Assembly: GCA_017643925.1 (NCBI GenBank)
Contig: JAEPML010000004.1
Span: forward strand, 124,001 to 188,000
Reading direction: 5' to 3'
Length of the DNA stretch: 64,000 nt
DNA from: Roseibium sp.
Lineage (GTDB): Bacteria; Pseudomonadota; Alphaproteobacteria; Rhizobiales; Stappiaceae
Below the pieces are notes generated by a model. It was not told the origin of the DNA. It searched no databases and saw only the letters and a program-made list of their open reading frames with translations. The position numbers were made by a program, and so were the translations under genes. Positions 45,945 through 54,310 of the stretch are shown here, piece by piece (positions within the stretch are counted from its first letter, which is position 1; each line of letters opens with the position of its first letter).

Positions 45945-47089
45945 ATCTCGAGTTTCTCCTTGAGAAAGTCCGATACCAGGGCAGGATCGACACCTTTTTC
46001 GACAAAGGCCTCGCCAATCCCGCGGGTGAGAATGAAAGTCAGCGCACCGCGGCTAACCTTCTTGTCCTGCGCAATAATGTCCAGGAAGGTCTCCGCAGGT
46101 GGCAACTGACCGGGAATGTCCTGAATGCGATCGGGCAAGCCGACATCCGTCAGGTGCTTGCGAACGCGATCAACCGTTTCCGGACCGATCAGCCCGAGCC
46201 GCTCCGAGAACTCGTGAGCCAGCATCATGCCGATCGAAACGCCTTCACCATGCACGAGGCGCTCGGTTTCGTAGGAAACGGCTGCCTCCAGCGCGTGACC
46301 GAAAGTGTGCCCCAGGTTCAGCAATGCGCGACGTCCGGACTCAAGTTCATCCGCCGCCACAACATCCGCCTTGGCCTGACAGGAGCGCGCCACGGCTTCG
46401 TCCCGCTCCGGGCCGCCGGCAAAGACGGCTTGCCAGTTGTCTTCAAGCCAGGCAAAGAACGCCGCATCGCCCAGCAGGCCATATTTGGCGACCTCCGCAT
46501 ACCCCGCCCGAAAGTCACGGATCGGGAGCGTGTCCAGGATAGCCGTGTCGGCCAGAACAATTGCGGGCTGATGAAAGGCGCCGATCAGATTCTTGCCGTG
46601 CCGGGAATTGATGCCCGTCTTGCCGCCAACGGAACTGTCGACCTGTGCCAACAGGGTGGTCGGCACCTGGATGAAGGCCATGCCACGGCGAACCGCAGCA
46701 GAAACGAACCCCGTCAGATCGCCGACCACACCTCCACCGAGGGCAACAACTGCATCCCCGCGCTCAAGCCGCGCGGCAAGGACTTCGTCGCAAAGTCTTT
46801 CAAACTCCCTGAAGCACTTGGTGCTTTCCCCGGCAGGGACGGTGATCACCGTGTGGTCAAGTCCGGCGGCCGAAAGGCTTTCGGAAAAAGGTTTCAGATG
46901 GATCCCGGCAACGGTCTCGTCCGTTATGACGGCCAGGCGCGCATCGGGCAGAAGTTGTGCGATTTCGGCACCTGCGCTGCCCAGAACACCGCGTCCGATC
47001 TTGATGTCATATGAGCGATTTCCGAGCTCAACCCGGACGTTCATGGTGTCTGCATCCGAGCTATTCGCAACCAAAGCCGTTTCAGCCAT
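45941..47089 (-). CDS. aroB: 3-dehydroquinate synthase
   Basis: 382 residues; second step of the shikimate pathway, converting DAHP to 3-dehydroquinate with NAD+ and a metal. Motifs: PAGESTKCFREFERL, VALGGGVVGDLTGFVSAAVRRG, QVPTTLLAQVDSSVGGKTGIN, and the metal ligands in LNLGHTFGHALEAA and VHGEGVSIGM. Lies 42 bases after aroK and overlaps the CBS-protein gene, forming an aroK-aroB-corC-like operon. Confidence 0.97.
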   Translation of the reverse strand: MAETALVANSSDADTMNVRVELGNRSYDIKIGRGVLGSAGAEIAQLLPDARLAVITDETVAGIHLKPFSESLSAAGLDHTVITVPAGESTKCFREFERLCDEVLAARLERGDAVVALGGGVVGDLTGFVSAAVRRGMAFIQVPTTLLAQVDSSVGGKTGINSRHGKNLIGAFHQPAIVLADTAILDTLPIRDFRAGYAEVAKYGLLGDAAFFAWLEDNWQAVFAGGPERDEAVARSCQAKADVVAADELESGRRALLNLGHTFGHALEAAVSYETERLVHGEGVSIGMMLAHEFSERLGLIGPETVDRVRKHLTDVGLPDRIQDIPGQLPPAETFLDIIAQDKKVSRGALTFILTRGIGEAFVEKGVDPALVSDFLKEKLEI

Positions 47090-47131
47090 TCTAATTCTGT
47101 TTCCACTCGTCAGTTCGAGGCGTTGCGCAGC

Positions 47132-47755
47132 TTAGTCGCCAGCCCTCTGATGAAGATAATTGTCCAGGGACACCACAATCTGGTCCACGACGGATTCGTG
47201 CGGCACGTCCTTTGATCTCACCGTCAACGCCGCCTTGGCGTAGATCGGCTCCCGATCGGCCATCAGCCGCTTCATTGTCCCCTCGGGATCAGGATTTTGC
47301 AGAAGAGGCCGTGTCGAACGCCGCCTGACCCGGGCCATGACGGTATCGAAATCGACTTTCAGCCAGATCGACAATCCGTTCTGCGCGATTTCCGCTCGGG
47401 TGGCCTCGCTCATGAAAGCGCCGCCTCCTGTTGCCAGAACCTGGGGTCCTTCACCCAGGAGCCGTGCGATCACCCGTTCCTCTCCGCTGCGAAAATAGGG
47501 CTCACCGTGCTCGGCAAAAATCTCCGAGACGGTCATATTGGCAGCCCGTTCTATTTCGCTATCCGCGTCAATGAATTCAAGGCCGAGCCGCTGCGCCAGC
47601 CGCTTTCCAACGGTCGACTTGCCACAGCCCATGATTCCCACCAAAACGATCGAGCGCCCCCCGAGCCTTTGCACGAGATCCGTCAGGTCAATCGATTTTG
47701 CTTTGAGCCCGAGTTCGCTCTCATCGAGGTCCCGGGACGTTTCCTTATCTGTCAT
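47132..47755 (-). CDS. aroK: Shikimate kinase
   Basis: 207 residues from ATG 47755. Phosphorylates shikimate at the 3-hydroxyl. Walker A GIMGCGKSTVGKRLA, substrate motif FIDADSEIE, EPYFRSGEERVI and the GGGAF adenine loop (VLATGGGAF) are present, with the lid Arg in RRRSTRPLLQ. An N-terminal ~28-residue extension precedes the P-loop domain, as in many alphaproteobacterial AroK proteins. First gene of the aroK-aroB operon. Confidence 0.96.
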   Translation of the reverse strand: MTDKETSRDLDESELGLKAKSIDLTDLVQRLGGRSIVLVGIMGCGKSTVGKRLAQRLGLEFIDADSEIERAANMTVSEIFAEHGEPYFRSGEERVIARLLGEGPQVLATGGGAFMSEATRAEIAQNGLSIWLKVDFDTVMARVRRRSTRPLLQNPDPEGTMKRLMADREPIYAKAALTVRSKDVPHESVVDQIVVSLDNYLHQRAGD

Positions 47756-47886
47756 GGCTGCGTTGTAGCATATTCGACAGAAAAGACACGGGGGGAACGC
47801 ACAGTCAAACAAGCTTTCCCTGACTTGCGATTGCGCCCGGATTGTTGAAACAATCGCGTATTCGATTCGCCCCGGGGAGACCAACG

Positions 47887-48030
47887 GTGCCGACGCTGAC
47901 ACGACTGCTACTCGTGCTGCTCTTGCTGGGTGCGCTCGGCTACGGGGCGATCTATGCGCTCGCCAACTTCGTCGACCCGCGCGAGCGGGAAATCACGGTT
48001 CGCGTGAAAAAGGACGGCTTCGGCCGTTAG
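47887..48030 (+). CDS. Small single-pass membrane protein
   Basis: 47 residues starting at GTG 47887 with GGGGAGACC upstream. One transmembrane helix (~7-27: [23 protein letters not shown]) is followed by a charged tail, [18 protein letters not shown]. It ends 8 bases before xerD, so the two are probably cotranscribed. I believe similar small proteins accompany xerD in other Rhizobiales, but no function is known. Confidence 0.7.
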   Translation: MPTLTRLLLVLLLLGALGYGAIYALANFVDPREREITVRVKKDGFGR

Positions 48031-48038
48031 AGACGCTC

Positions 48039-48962
48039 ATGGCCACCGGCTTCGACCTTGAGAGCTTTCTTGAGATGCTTGCAGCAGAACGCGGCGCAGC
48101 GGACAACACGCTCGCCGGTTATCGGCGCGACCTCGAGGACTTTTCAGGTTTTCTGGGACGCCGCCGGATCGCCGAAGCGGATCAGAACGACATCGCAAGA
48201 TACATGACCAACCTCACCAAGCGCGGTTTTGCGGAAAGCTCGCAGGCCCGACGATTGTCTGCTCTGAAACAGTTTTTCAAGTTCCTCTACTCCGAAGGTC
48301 TTCGCGAAGACGATCCAACACGCACAGTGTCTGCCCCCAAGAAGCGGGGCGCACTGCCCAAGGTTCTGTCGATGGAAGATGTCGACAGGCTGCTGGAAAC
48401 CGCGCAGGCGGAAGCGGAACGGCCGCGCGAGAGCGCACCTGCCCGGTTGCGGGCACATCGCCTCCACACGCTCATCGAGGTGCTCTACGCCACCGGCCTT
48501 CGTGTGTCTGAACTGGTTTCCCTGCCCGTGCAGGCGGCGCTTCGGGACGCGCGGCTGATCGAGGTCAAGGGCAAGGGCGGCAAGGAACGTCTCGTCCCAC
48601 TGTCCCACACGGCACAAACCGCGATGAAGACATATGTTGAAATGCGAAGTGCCGAAGGGGTTTACAAGAACAGCCCCTGGCTCTTCCCGTCACATGGCGA
48701 CAGCGGTCATCTGACCCGGCAGCATTTTGCCAGGGAGCTGAAAGACCTTGCCGTTGCAGCGGGACTGAGTGCCTCGAAAGTGTCCCCGCATGTCCTGCGC
48801 CATGCCTTTGCGTCCCATCTGCTCCAGAACGGAGCGGACCTGCGGGTGGTGCAACAATTGCTCGGACATTCGGATATTTCGACCACCCAGATCTACACAC
48901 ATGTCCTGGATGAACGCCTGCGGGAACTCGTGGAAGGGGCTCATCCCCTGGCAAAAAAATAG
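48039..48962 (+). CDS. xerD: Site-specific tyrosine recombinase XerD
   Basis: 307 residues. XerD works with XerC at dif to resolve chromosome dimers. SAM-like N-terminal core-binding domain (~5-95), then the catalytic domain with Arg in [13 protein letters not shown], Lys in [13 protein letters not shown], HxxR in [12 protein letters not shown], His in [12 protein letters not shown] and the nucleophile Tyr in TQIYTHV. No phage or integron genes are near, so this is the housekeeping copy rather than a mobile integrase. Confidence 0.94.
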   Translation: MATGFDLESFLEMLAAERGAADNTLAGYRRDLEDFSGFLGRRRIAEADQNDIARYMTNLTKRGFAESSQARRLSALKQFFKFLYSEGLREDDPTRTVSAPKKRGALPKVLSMEDVDRLLETAQAEAERPRESAPARLRAHRLHTLIEVLYATGLRVSELVSLPVQAALRDARLIEVKGKGGKERLVPLSHTAQTAMKTYVEMRSAEGVYKNSPWLFPSHGDSGHLTRQHFARELKDLAVAAGLSASKVSPHVLRHAFASHLLQNGADLRVVQQLLGHSDISTTQIYTHVLDERLRELVEGAHPLAKK

Positions 48963-49042
48963 GCCACACAGCCTCTATTGCGCTGCAGCATCGACCACCC
49001 TAAACTCCGCTGCCCAAATTATTTGCACCGGACCGGACGACA

Positions 49043-50671
49043 ATGCTGCAACCTGCCAGTGACTTTGACACGCTGAAATCCCGATTTCGCTGGTCGCTGC
49101 CATCGGTCTACAACATTGCAGATGCGGTCAGTGACACTTGGGCAGAGAGTGACCCGACACGGCTGGCAATCCGGCAGGTCCTGCAGGATGGTTCGTTCAA
49201 CGACTGGAGCCACCGCGATCTCAATCTCGCCGCCAACCGTTTGGCAAATGTATTCAAGGCAAAGGGCGTCAAGGCCGGCGACAGGATCGCACTCCTGCTT
49301 CCCCAAATCCCGCAGACAGCTGTCGCTCATATAGCTGCCTACAAGCTGGGAGCAATCGCAGTGCCGATGGCTGCCCTGTTCGGCGTCGAGGCACTGAGCT
49401 ACCGGCTGACGGATTCAGGCGCCTGCGCGCTTGTAACCGATACAGCCGGCCTGGAAAAACTGTCGGCGATCCGTGACCAACTGCCAAACCTGGAGCTGGT
49501 CATTTCGATTGATGGGCCGGAGACCGGTGTTTTCGGCTATGACGTTCTGCTGGAAGCTGCCTCCGACCGCTTTGAAACGCTGCGAACCAGCCCCGACGAT
49601 CCGGCCCTGATGATCTATACCTCCGGCACGACCGGGCAGCCCAAAGGCGTATTGCATGGACACCGGGTGCTTGCCGGGCACATGCCCGGCATCGAGTTGT
49701 CGCAGGATTTCCTGGGACAGCCCGGCGACCTGCTCTGGACACCGGCCGACTGGGCCTGGGCAGGCGGCCTCCTGAACGCGCTGTTCCCCGCCCTTTCTCT
49801 CGGCGTGCCCGTCATCTCGCACGCAACGCGGAAATTTGACCCGGAATTCGCCTTTCACCTGCTTGAAAAGCACAAGGTCCAAAACGCCTTCATACCGCCA
49901 ACGGCGCTCAAGATGCTGCGCGCGGTCAATTCTCCCGCCAGCCGCTTCAAACTTGACTGGCGTAGTGTCGGGTCGGCCGGTGAGTCTCTCGGCCAGGAAA
50001 CCTATGACTGGTTTGCCAAAGAATTCGGGTTCCCCGTCAATGAGTTCTACGGGCAGACGGAATGTAACGCGGTCCTCGGGTCTGCTGCAGCACTTGGTGT
50101 CACGAGATCGGGCGCCATCGGCAAGCCGACACCGGGACATGAGGTCGCCGTGATCGACGAGGACGGCCAGGTTCTGGCTCCCGAAACGCTCGGTCAGATT
50201 GCTATCAAACGACCGGACCCGGTCATGTTCCTAGAGTACTGGAAGAAGCCGGAAGCGACCCGGGACAAGTTCATTGGAGACTGGATGATCACCGGCGATC
50301 AGGGGATCGTCGACGAGGACGGTTACGTTCACTTCATCGGTCGGGACGACGACATCATCACCTCCGCAGGCTACCGCATCGGCCCGGGCGAAATCGAGGA
50401 CTGCCTGATCAAGCACCCGTCGATTGCGCTGGCCGCCGCCATCGGCAAGCCGGATCCGCTGCGCACCGAAATCGTGAAGGCCTATGTCGTTCTGAAAACG
50501 GATGAGGAAGGTGACGATACGCTGGAAAAGGATATTCGCAACTTCGTGCGCGAGCGCCTGTCGGCTCATGAATATCCCCGCGAGATCGAATTCGTGGACG
50601 CCTTGCCCATGACCACCACCGGCAAGGTCATTCGCCGGAAGCTTAGGGATCAGGCCCTCGCGGAGGTATAG
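49043..50671 (+). CDS. Acyl-CoA synthetase (AMP-forming, SACM-like)
   Basis: 542 residues of the ANL superfamily. Motifs: YTSGTTGQPKGVLHGH (phosphate loop, ~191-206), FYGQTECNAVLGS, YVHFIGRDDDIITSAGYRIGPGEIE (hinge) and the C-terminal catalytic Lys in TTTGKVIRRKLR. It activates a carboxylic acid to its CoA ester; the arrangement with DWAWAGGLLNALFPAL fits medium- or branched-chain acid ligases, but the chain length is undetermined. Its 3' end overlaps the convergent GNAT gene by 22 bases. Confidence 0.9.
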   Translation: MLQPASDFDTLKSRFRWSLPSVYNIADAVSDTWAESDPTRLAIRQVLQDGSFNDWSHRDLNLAANRLANVFKAKGVKAGDRIALLLPQIPQTAVAHIAAYKLGAIAVPMAALFGVEALSYRLTDSGACALVTDTAGLEKLSAIRDQLPNLELVISIDGPETGVFGYDVLLEAASDRFETLRTSPDDPALMIYTSGTTGQPKGVLHGHRVLAGHMPGIELSQDFLGQPGDLLWTPADWAWAGGLLNALFPALSLGVPVISHATRKFDPEFAFHLLEKHKVQNAFIPPTALKMLRAVNSPASRFKLDWRSVGSAGESLGQETYDWFAKEFGFPVNEFYGQTECNAVLGSAAALGVTRSGAIGKPTPGHEVAVIDEDGQVLAPETLGQIAIKRPDPVMFLEYWKKPEATRDKFIGDWMITGDQGIVDEDGYVHFIGRDDDIITSAGYRIGPGEIEDCLIKHPSIALAAAIGKPDPLRTEIVKAYVVLKTDEEGDDTLEKDIRNFVRERLSAHEYPREIEFVDALPMTTTGKVIRRKLRDQALAEV

Positions 50672-51798
50672 GCTCCAAGCTGCTTTTTCGCGGCACGGCC
50701 AATCTGCCGGAGAGTTTGTTCCATCGTCAGGTCCGCTGCGCAAAGCGCCTGGCGAAGCCCGCTCAGGCTTCCGTTTCCAAACAGCACGGTTCCGGTGCGC
50801 AAGCGCCCGCGCCAGAGCGGTTCGATCATGGAATGGCCTGGAATTGCCAGCGAGTCGGCCTCCTCGAATCCGGATTGCGCCAGATTTTGCCGTAAGGCCT
50901 GAAGCGCGATCTGGGCGCCGGGAGAAAATCGCGCGAACTGCTCGTCAAAGGCAATTTTCCAGGAAAAGACACGCCCTTGCTCCCGGAAAAGCACGAGTGC
51001 AGCCACCAGCGTGCTACCAGCCCAAAGCTGGTCTATGCGCACCCCTTTCGCCTCCGACCTGTTCCGGATGGCCTCCCGGGCAAAGGTCGCGGTCTGGGAC
51101 TGGCTTAACAAAGCCGTTCCGGAGCGCCCCTTCCAACCACCCTTTTCGAGTTCCAAAAAAGCCTCGAACCCGGCAGGAACGTCGTCGCCCTCAAGCGTTA
51201 CGAAGCGCACCTCACCGTGGTCCGCCAGCCGTCGCAGCAACCGGCGCATTTCCTTGCGTCTCTTGCCCGTGAATGCCTCTGCCAACTGGGCATCTCCTGC
51301 CGGACCGGCCGCGTGAGATGCCCTCTCGGATTCTGCAGCCACTGTAATCTGGTCGGACGTCGTCCCCATGAGCCGCCTGGCCGTTTCGCTTTCAAGGGGC
51401 AGGTAGGGGATGGCCAGCGTGCCGGCGGGTTCGGCGGCGGCAACCAGAAAGGCCTGCACAGCTTTCTCGCCGGATGCCGGATGCATCAACGGCGTTCCGA
51501 GCGGAGCATATTCGGTTGCCCAGGTCGTATTGACCGGAAGTGCCAGGCCCAGGCGGCGGCGGCCAACGGGCGCAGCAATCAGCCACTTGCCCGTGTCCTT
51601 TTCACTCACGACCATCAGGTGAACGGACCGCCGGGCCATGCGTTCCAGAAACGGAAGCAAAAAACCAGGCCCGAAAAACGGATTGGGATCAATTGCGCTG
51701 TCGCAAAGCGCTTGCCACGCCTCCAAGGGCACGTTTTCCGTCAACGGATCGAGACGAAAGACCTCGAGTGCTGAGAGACTTTTCGTTTCAATTGTCAA
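50650..51798 (-). CDS. GNAT-superfamily acetyltransferase of the CelD/BcsL type
   Basis: About 382 residues. The C-terminal half (~170-350) is an Acetyltransf_6 type GNAT fold: GKRRKEMRRLLRRLADHGEVRF, FLELEKGGWKGRSGTALL, and SWKIAFDEQFARFSPGAQIALQAL with the acetyl-CoA loop region. CelD-like proteins occur in polysaccharide synthesis, which suits the neighbouring flippase. TTG 51798 with AGGGG upstream is my preferred start, giving an 11-base overlap with the flippase gene; a TTG at 51837 is possible. Confidence 0.75.
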   Translation of the reverse strand: MTIETKSLSALEVFRLDPLTENVPLEAWQALCDSAIDPNPFFGPGFLLPFLERMARRSVHLMVVSEKDTGKWLIAAPVGRRRLGLALPVNTTWATEYAPLGTPLMHPASGEKAVQAFLVAAAEPAGTLAIPYLPLESETARRLMGTTSDQITVAAESERASHAAGPAGDAQLAEAFTGKRRKEMRRLLRRLADHGEVRFVTLEGDDVPAGFEAFLELEKGGWKGRSGTALLSQSQTATFAREAIRNRSEAKGVRIDQLWAGSTLVAALVLFREQGRVFSWKIAFDEQFARFSPGAQIALQALRQNLAQSGFEEADSLAIPGHSMIEPLWRGRLRTGTVLFGNGSLSGLRQALCAADLTMEQTLRQIGRAAKKQLGAYTSARA

Positions 51799-53122
51799 AC
51801 GTCCGGCCCCTGGCGTTGAAAAGCAATGGAAGAACAAATGTCGTGATATTGAGCTTGCGTTTTACCGCAATAGCAAGAACCGTCGCCTCAATAAGGATTG
51901 CACAACTTGTGGCAATTGCGGCACCAGCGAGACCGAATTGCGGAATCAGAACCAGATTAAGCAGTACATTCAAAACAAAGGTTGCGCCATAAATGCCGGC
52001 GCATGTCTTCTGATGACCGGTCATGGTCAGCAATGCATCGGCCGGTCCGACTGAGGCCCGTGCGAGCACGCCCACCATCAGCAGCGCGATCAGCTCGTAC
52101 CCGGCCTCAAAACCGCTTCCGAACAATTGAAGCAGCAAAGGCGCAATCAGGAGCAGCACGGCACCTGCGAGCAGCGACGGCCAGAAGGTCCAGTGTGTTG
52201 CCTGGCGCACATATGCGGCGAGGCCGTGGTGGTCCTGGTTATGCGTGAACCCGGAGAACCTGTGGGCAGAAGCCGCACGCACCGCGAAATAGACAAAATG
52301 AACCAAGGCAAGTGTTTTTGAAGCGGCGAAATAGACCGCGACTTCATCCGGGTCACGGAAAAAACTGACCATGATGACGTCGGCACTGGTGATCAGCTGC
52401 AGAAAGCCGTCGACCATCAGCATGGGCATGGAGATGATCAACCATGTCTTCAGTTCAACCCTGCGCGGTCCTTGCGGAACCTCGGGTCCGAGCCGATGTC
52501 TCAGATGAAAATACTGGTAGGTCGCAATCAGAAAGGTCGCCGCCACCGCAACCAGTGTCGTGGTTGACGCAGTGGCTTTCTGGCCAGCCAGAACCACCAG
52601 AACAAGCAGGGAAAGGATCGCCAGTGGCCGCCAGATGTAGGTCGGCAGCATCGCCAGCGAAGGCCAGTCGTAGCTGCGCGCAATACCGTCCTGAACGAGG
52701 CCGAAGGCAAAGAACGGCAATGCCATCATGACCAGGACAAGGGGCTGGACATAATGGTCGTCAATAATCGGCCTCAGCAGCAGGACAAGCGCCATGCCCA
52801 GAACGGCGATCGCCGTTCCCATCAGGAAGGCTGCCTGCCGGCTCGACCTCAGGAAGCCCCGCAATCCGTCCAGATCACCTGTCTGGCGATATTGTGGAAT
52901 GAACCGGCTTGCCGAACTGGAGAAACCGCCGCACGCCATGACACCCAAAACGATGATCACCGTCCAGGCGACAGAATAGATCCCGTAGTCATGCGCCCCC
53001 ATGAGACGCGCCAGGATAATCTGGGATAGATAGGCAAGGGCGGCTCCCGCGACCCGCACGGCAAATGTCGCGACTGCCATGCGCCCGGCAGCATTCCTGT
53101 CCGACCCTGTACCTTGCGTCAT
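51788..53122 (-). CDS. Polysaccharide flippase-like (MOP superfamily) membrane protein
   Basis: 444 residues from ATG 53122, with 12-14 transmembrane helices. LSQIILARLMGAHDYGIYSVAWTVIIVLG at the start is typical of Wzx/oligosaccharide flippases of the MOP exporter group. It probably flips a lipid-linked glycan across the inner membrane. It overlaps the downstream acetyltransferase gene, so the pair may modify and export one glycan. No glycosyltransferases are adjacent, so the product is unknown. Confidence 0.85.
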   Translation of the reverse strand: MTQGTGSDRNAAGRMAVATFAVRVAGAALAYLSQIILARLMGAHDYGIYSVAWTVIIVLGVMACGGFSSSASRFIPQYRQTGDLDGLRGFLRSSRQAAFLMGTAIAVLGMALVLLLRPIIDDHYVQPLVLVMMALPFFAFGLVQDGIARSYDWPSLAMLPTYIWRPLAILSLLVLVVLAGQKATASTTTLVAVAATFLIATYQYFHLRHRLGPEVPQGPRRVELKTWLIISMPMLMVDGFLQLITSADVIMVSFFRDPDEVAVYFAASKTLALVHFVYFAVRAASAHRFSGFTHNQDHHGLAAYVRQATHWTFWPSLLAGAVLLLIAPLLLQLFGSGFEAGYELIALLMVGVLARASVGPADALLTMTGHQKTCAGIYGATFVLNVLLNLVLIPQFGLAGAAIATSCAILIEATVLAIAVKRKLNITTFVLPLLFNARGRTFDN

Positions 53123-53431
53123 GCCGGCAATCTGTTCACCGCCCCTGCCCAGAAACTGGGGCAAGGCTGTGCTTTGCAGATGCTTGGTCCATGAACTCGC
53201 AAAAAAACGCACGTACGGGGCCCTTGTAATCACTATTCCGTATTTGTGACATGAGGGCCTTAATATTCCGTCGCCGAGAAAGCGGCGCATCAAAACCGCA
53301 ATCACAGCTGCGTGAACGTTCAATTCATCAGCTTTTTCTGCAGCTTGATCTCAGCGGCTCCAGGGCTGATTGAATTCTCCGGCACGAGGACTTTCTCCGC
53401 GAGAATTCTTTGCGGGAGAGCAGAAAGGCAC

Positions 53432-53475
53432 TTGACAGATCACGCGTTCGCTTGTCATAAGAACAAAAGAGGAAC
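53432..53475 (+). promoter_or_regulatory. SOS-type promoter: TTGACA -35, CATAAG -10, LexA box GAAC-N7-GAAC
   Basis: A perfect -35 TTGACA (53432-53437), an 18-base spacer and CATAAG (53456-53461) form a sigma-70-type promoter. GAAC-AAAAGAG-GAAC at 53461-53475 matches the alphaproteobacterial LexA box (GAAC-N7-GAAC, equal to GTTC-N7-GTTC) and covers the -10 edge and start site, where a repressor would block transcription. The sites are seen; LexA binding is inferred. Confidence 0.6.
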
Positions 53476-53624
53476 AAATATCCATTTGCTCTTTGCTAGT
53501 CCCCGAACTGATCTTGAGCATCCACATTGTTTCTTGTGCGGAATCAGAGGGTTGCCTCCCCTTCGAGCCGCAGTTTGGTCCGATCCCTGCGCCCGCCGCC
53601 TTTGCAGGGATCGGACGTTTTTTT
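53468..53624 (+). ncRNA. Candidate SOS-controlled small RNA (~155 nt)
   Basis: Between the LexA-type promoter and the terminator at 53578-53624 there is no ATG and no frame with a ribosome-binding site or recognisable protein. A transcript of ~155 nt is predicted, with a weak 5' hairpin (CAAAT-ATCC-ATTTG), a small stem around 53520-53542, an unpaired CCTCCCC segment near 53556-53562 that could pair with Shine-Dalgarno sequences, and a 13-bp terminator stem. Ends are estimates. It runs into the 3' end of the convergent TetR gene. The intergenic space is 501 bases (53123-53623); 53123-53431 holds only the flippase leader. Confidence 0.5.
53578..53624 (+). terminator. Strong Rho-independent terminator of the candidate small RNA
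   Basis: GTCCGATCCCTGC (53578-53590) pairs perfectly with GCAGGGATCGGAC (53604-53616) around a 13-base loop and is followed by G and seven T's (53618-53624). On the minus strand no T tract follows the stem, so it serves a rightward transcript, not the TetR gene that ends here. Confidence 0.9.
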
Positions 53625-54196
53625 CAGTTCTGTTCTGCGGTCAATGCAGGCATCAGGATCTGGAAAAGTTCGGGCTCCTTCCTGACGCGGGCAATCAACA
53701 GTCCCCCTTCCAGCTGTGCCAGGATTGCCATGCTCTGCTGCTCGATCTTGTCCTTGGTGCGGTTTTTTCCCCAACTGCTCTTTTGCAGGTTTGCGGTCAA
53801 CCAGTCGGTTGTTCGCTGAAAAAAAGACTTGGCTTCCGCGATCACTTCCTCCGGCAATCCTGCGGATTCTGCGGCCAACACGCCACAAAGGCACATCTGG
53901 CCGTCCCGCTTCAGGGAATTGAAGAAAGCACCATGCATGATTGCCACGGCATCTTCGGCTGAACCCGAATTTGGATCGGGAACGTCCAGGCTTTCCAGAA
54001 ACCGGTCGGTATAGCGCCGCGCAACCTTTGCGCCGAGCTCCGCCTTGGTGGGAAAGTAGTAGTGCACCGAAGAGCTTTTCACGCCAACGCCAGTGGCAAT
54101 GTCCCGGAAACTGAACCCGTTATAGCCGTTTTTGCGGATCAGATGTTCGGCAAGATCGAGGATCCGGGTCTCTGTATCTACGCTGTCTTTCGTCAT
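53624..54196 (-). CDS. TetR family regulator divergent from an SDR gene
   Basis: 190 residues. HTH: ILDLAEHLIRKNGYNGFSFRDIATGVGVKSSSVHYYFPTKAEL (~12-54). C-terminal ligand domain contains MCLCGVLAAESAGLPEEV, as in the AcrR/YxaF-like group with paired cysteines near the pocket. Two similar 20-base palindromic sites, one before its own ATG and one before the SDR gene, suggest it represses both. The stop codon TGA sits at the base of the convergent terminator's T tract. Confidence 0.9.
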   Translation of the reverse strand: MTKDSVDTETRILDLAEHLIRKNGYNGFSFRDIATGVGVKSSSVHYYFPTKAELGAKVARRYTDRFLESLDVPDPNSGSAEDAVAIMHGAFFNSLKRDGQMCLCGVLAAESAGLPEEVIAEAKSFFQRTTDWLTANLQKSSWGKNRTKDKIEQQSMAILAQLEGGLLIARVRKEPELFQILMPALTAEQN

Positions 54197-54212
54197 CTCT
54201 CATCCAATTTAC

Positions 54213-54232
54213 CTACCGATTGATAGATAGAT
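54213..54232. promoter_or_regulatory. TetR operator copy 1 (CTACC...TAGATAGAT)
   Basis: CTACCGATTGATAGATAGAT lies 16 bases before the TetR ATG. It shares CTACC and TAGATAGAT with copy 2 at the same spacing. Confidence 0.7.
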
Positions 54233-54274
54233 CTTGACACCGAACAACTCAACACCGATATGCAATCCACTTAT

Positions 54275-54294
54275 CTACCTATCAGTAGATAGAT
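54275..54294. promoter_or_regulatory. TetR operator copy 2 (CTACC...TAGATAGAT)
   Basis: CTACCTATCAGTAGATAGAT contains the near-palindrome CTACCTA-TCAG-TAGATAG and lies 16 bases before the SDR ATG; a TTGACA at 54234-54239 between the two sites may be the SDR -35 box. Confidence 0.7.
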
Positions 54295-54310
54295 AACTGG
54301 AGAAAAAGAG

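Noticed and set aside
48039..48962. Tyrosine recombinase as sign of a mobile island
   Set aside because: The protein is a standard XerD next to aroK, with no attachment repeats, phage genes or composition shift around it.
13675..53251. 15-base sequence TCCGTATTTGTGACA shared by 13675-13689 and 53237-53251
   Set aside because: A few random 15-base matches are expected in 64 kb, and the two flanks are unrelated. Both lie upstream of leftward genes, but that is too little to call a site.
53312..53962. 216-codon plus-strand frame across the candidate small RNA and the 3' part of the TetR gene
   Set aside because: It lacks a ribosome-binding site, crosses the strong terminator and overlaps a solid TetR gene; composition looks non-coding.
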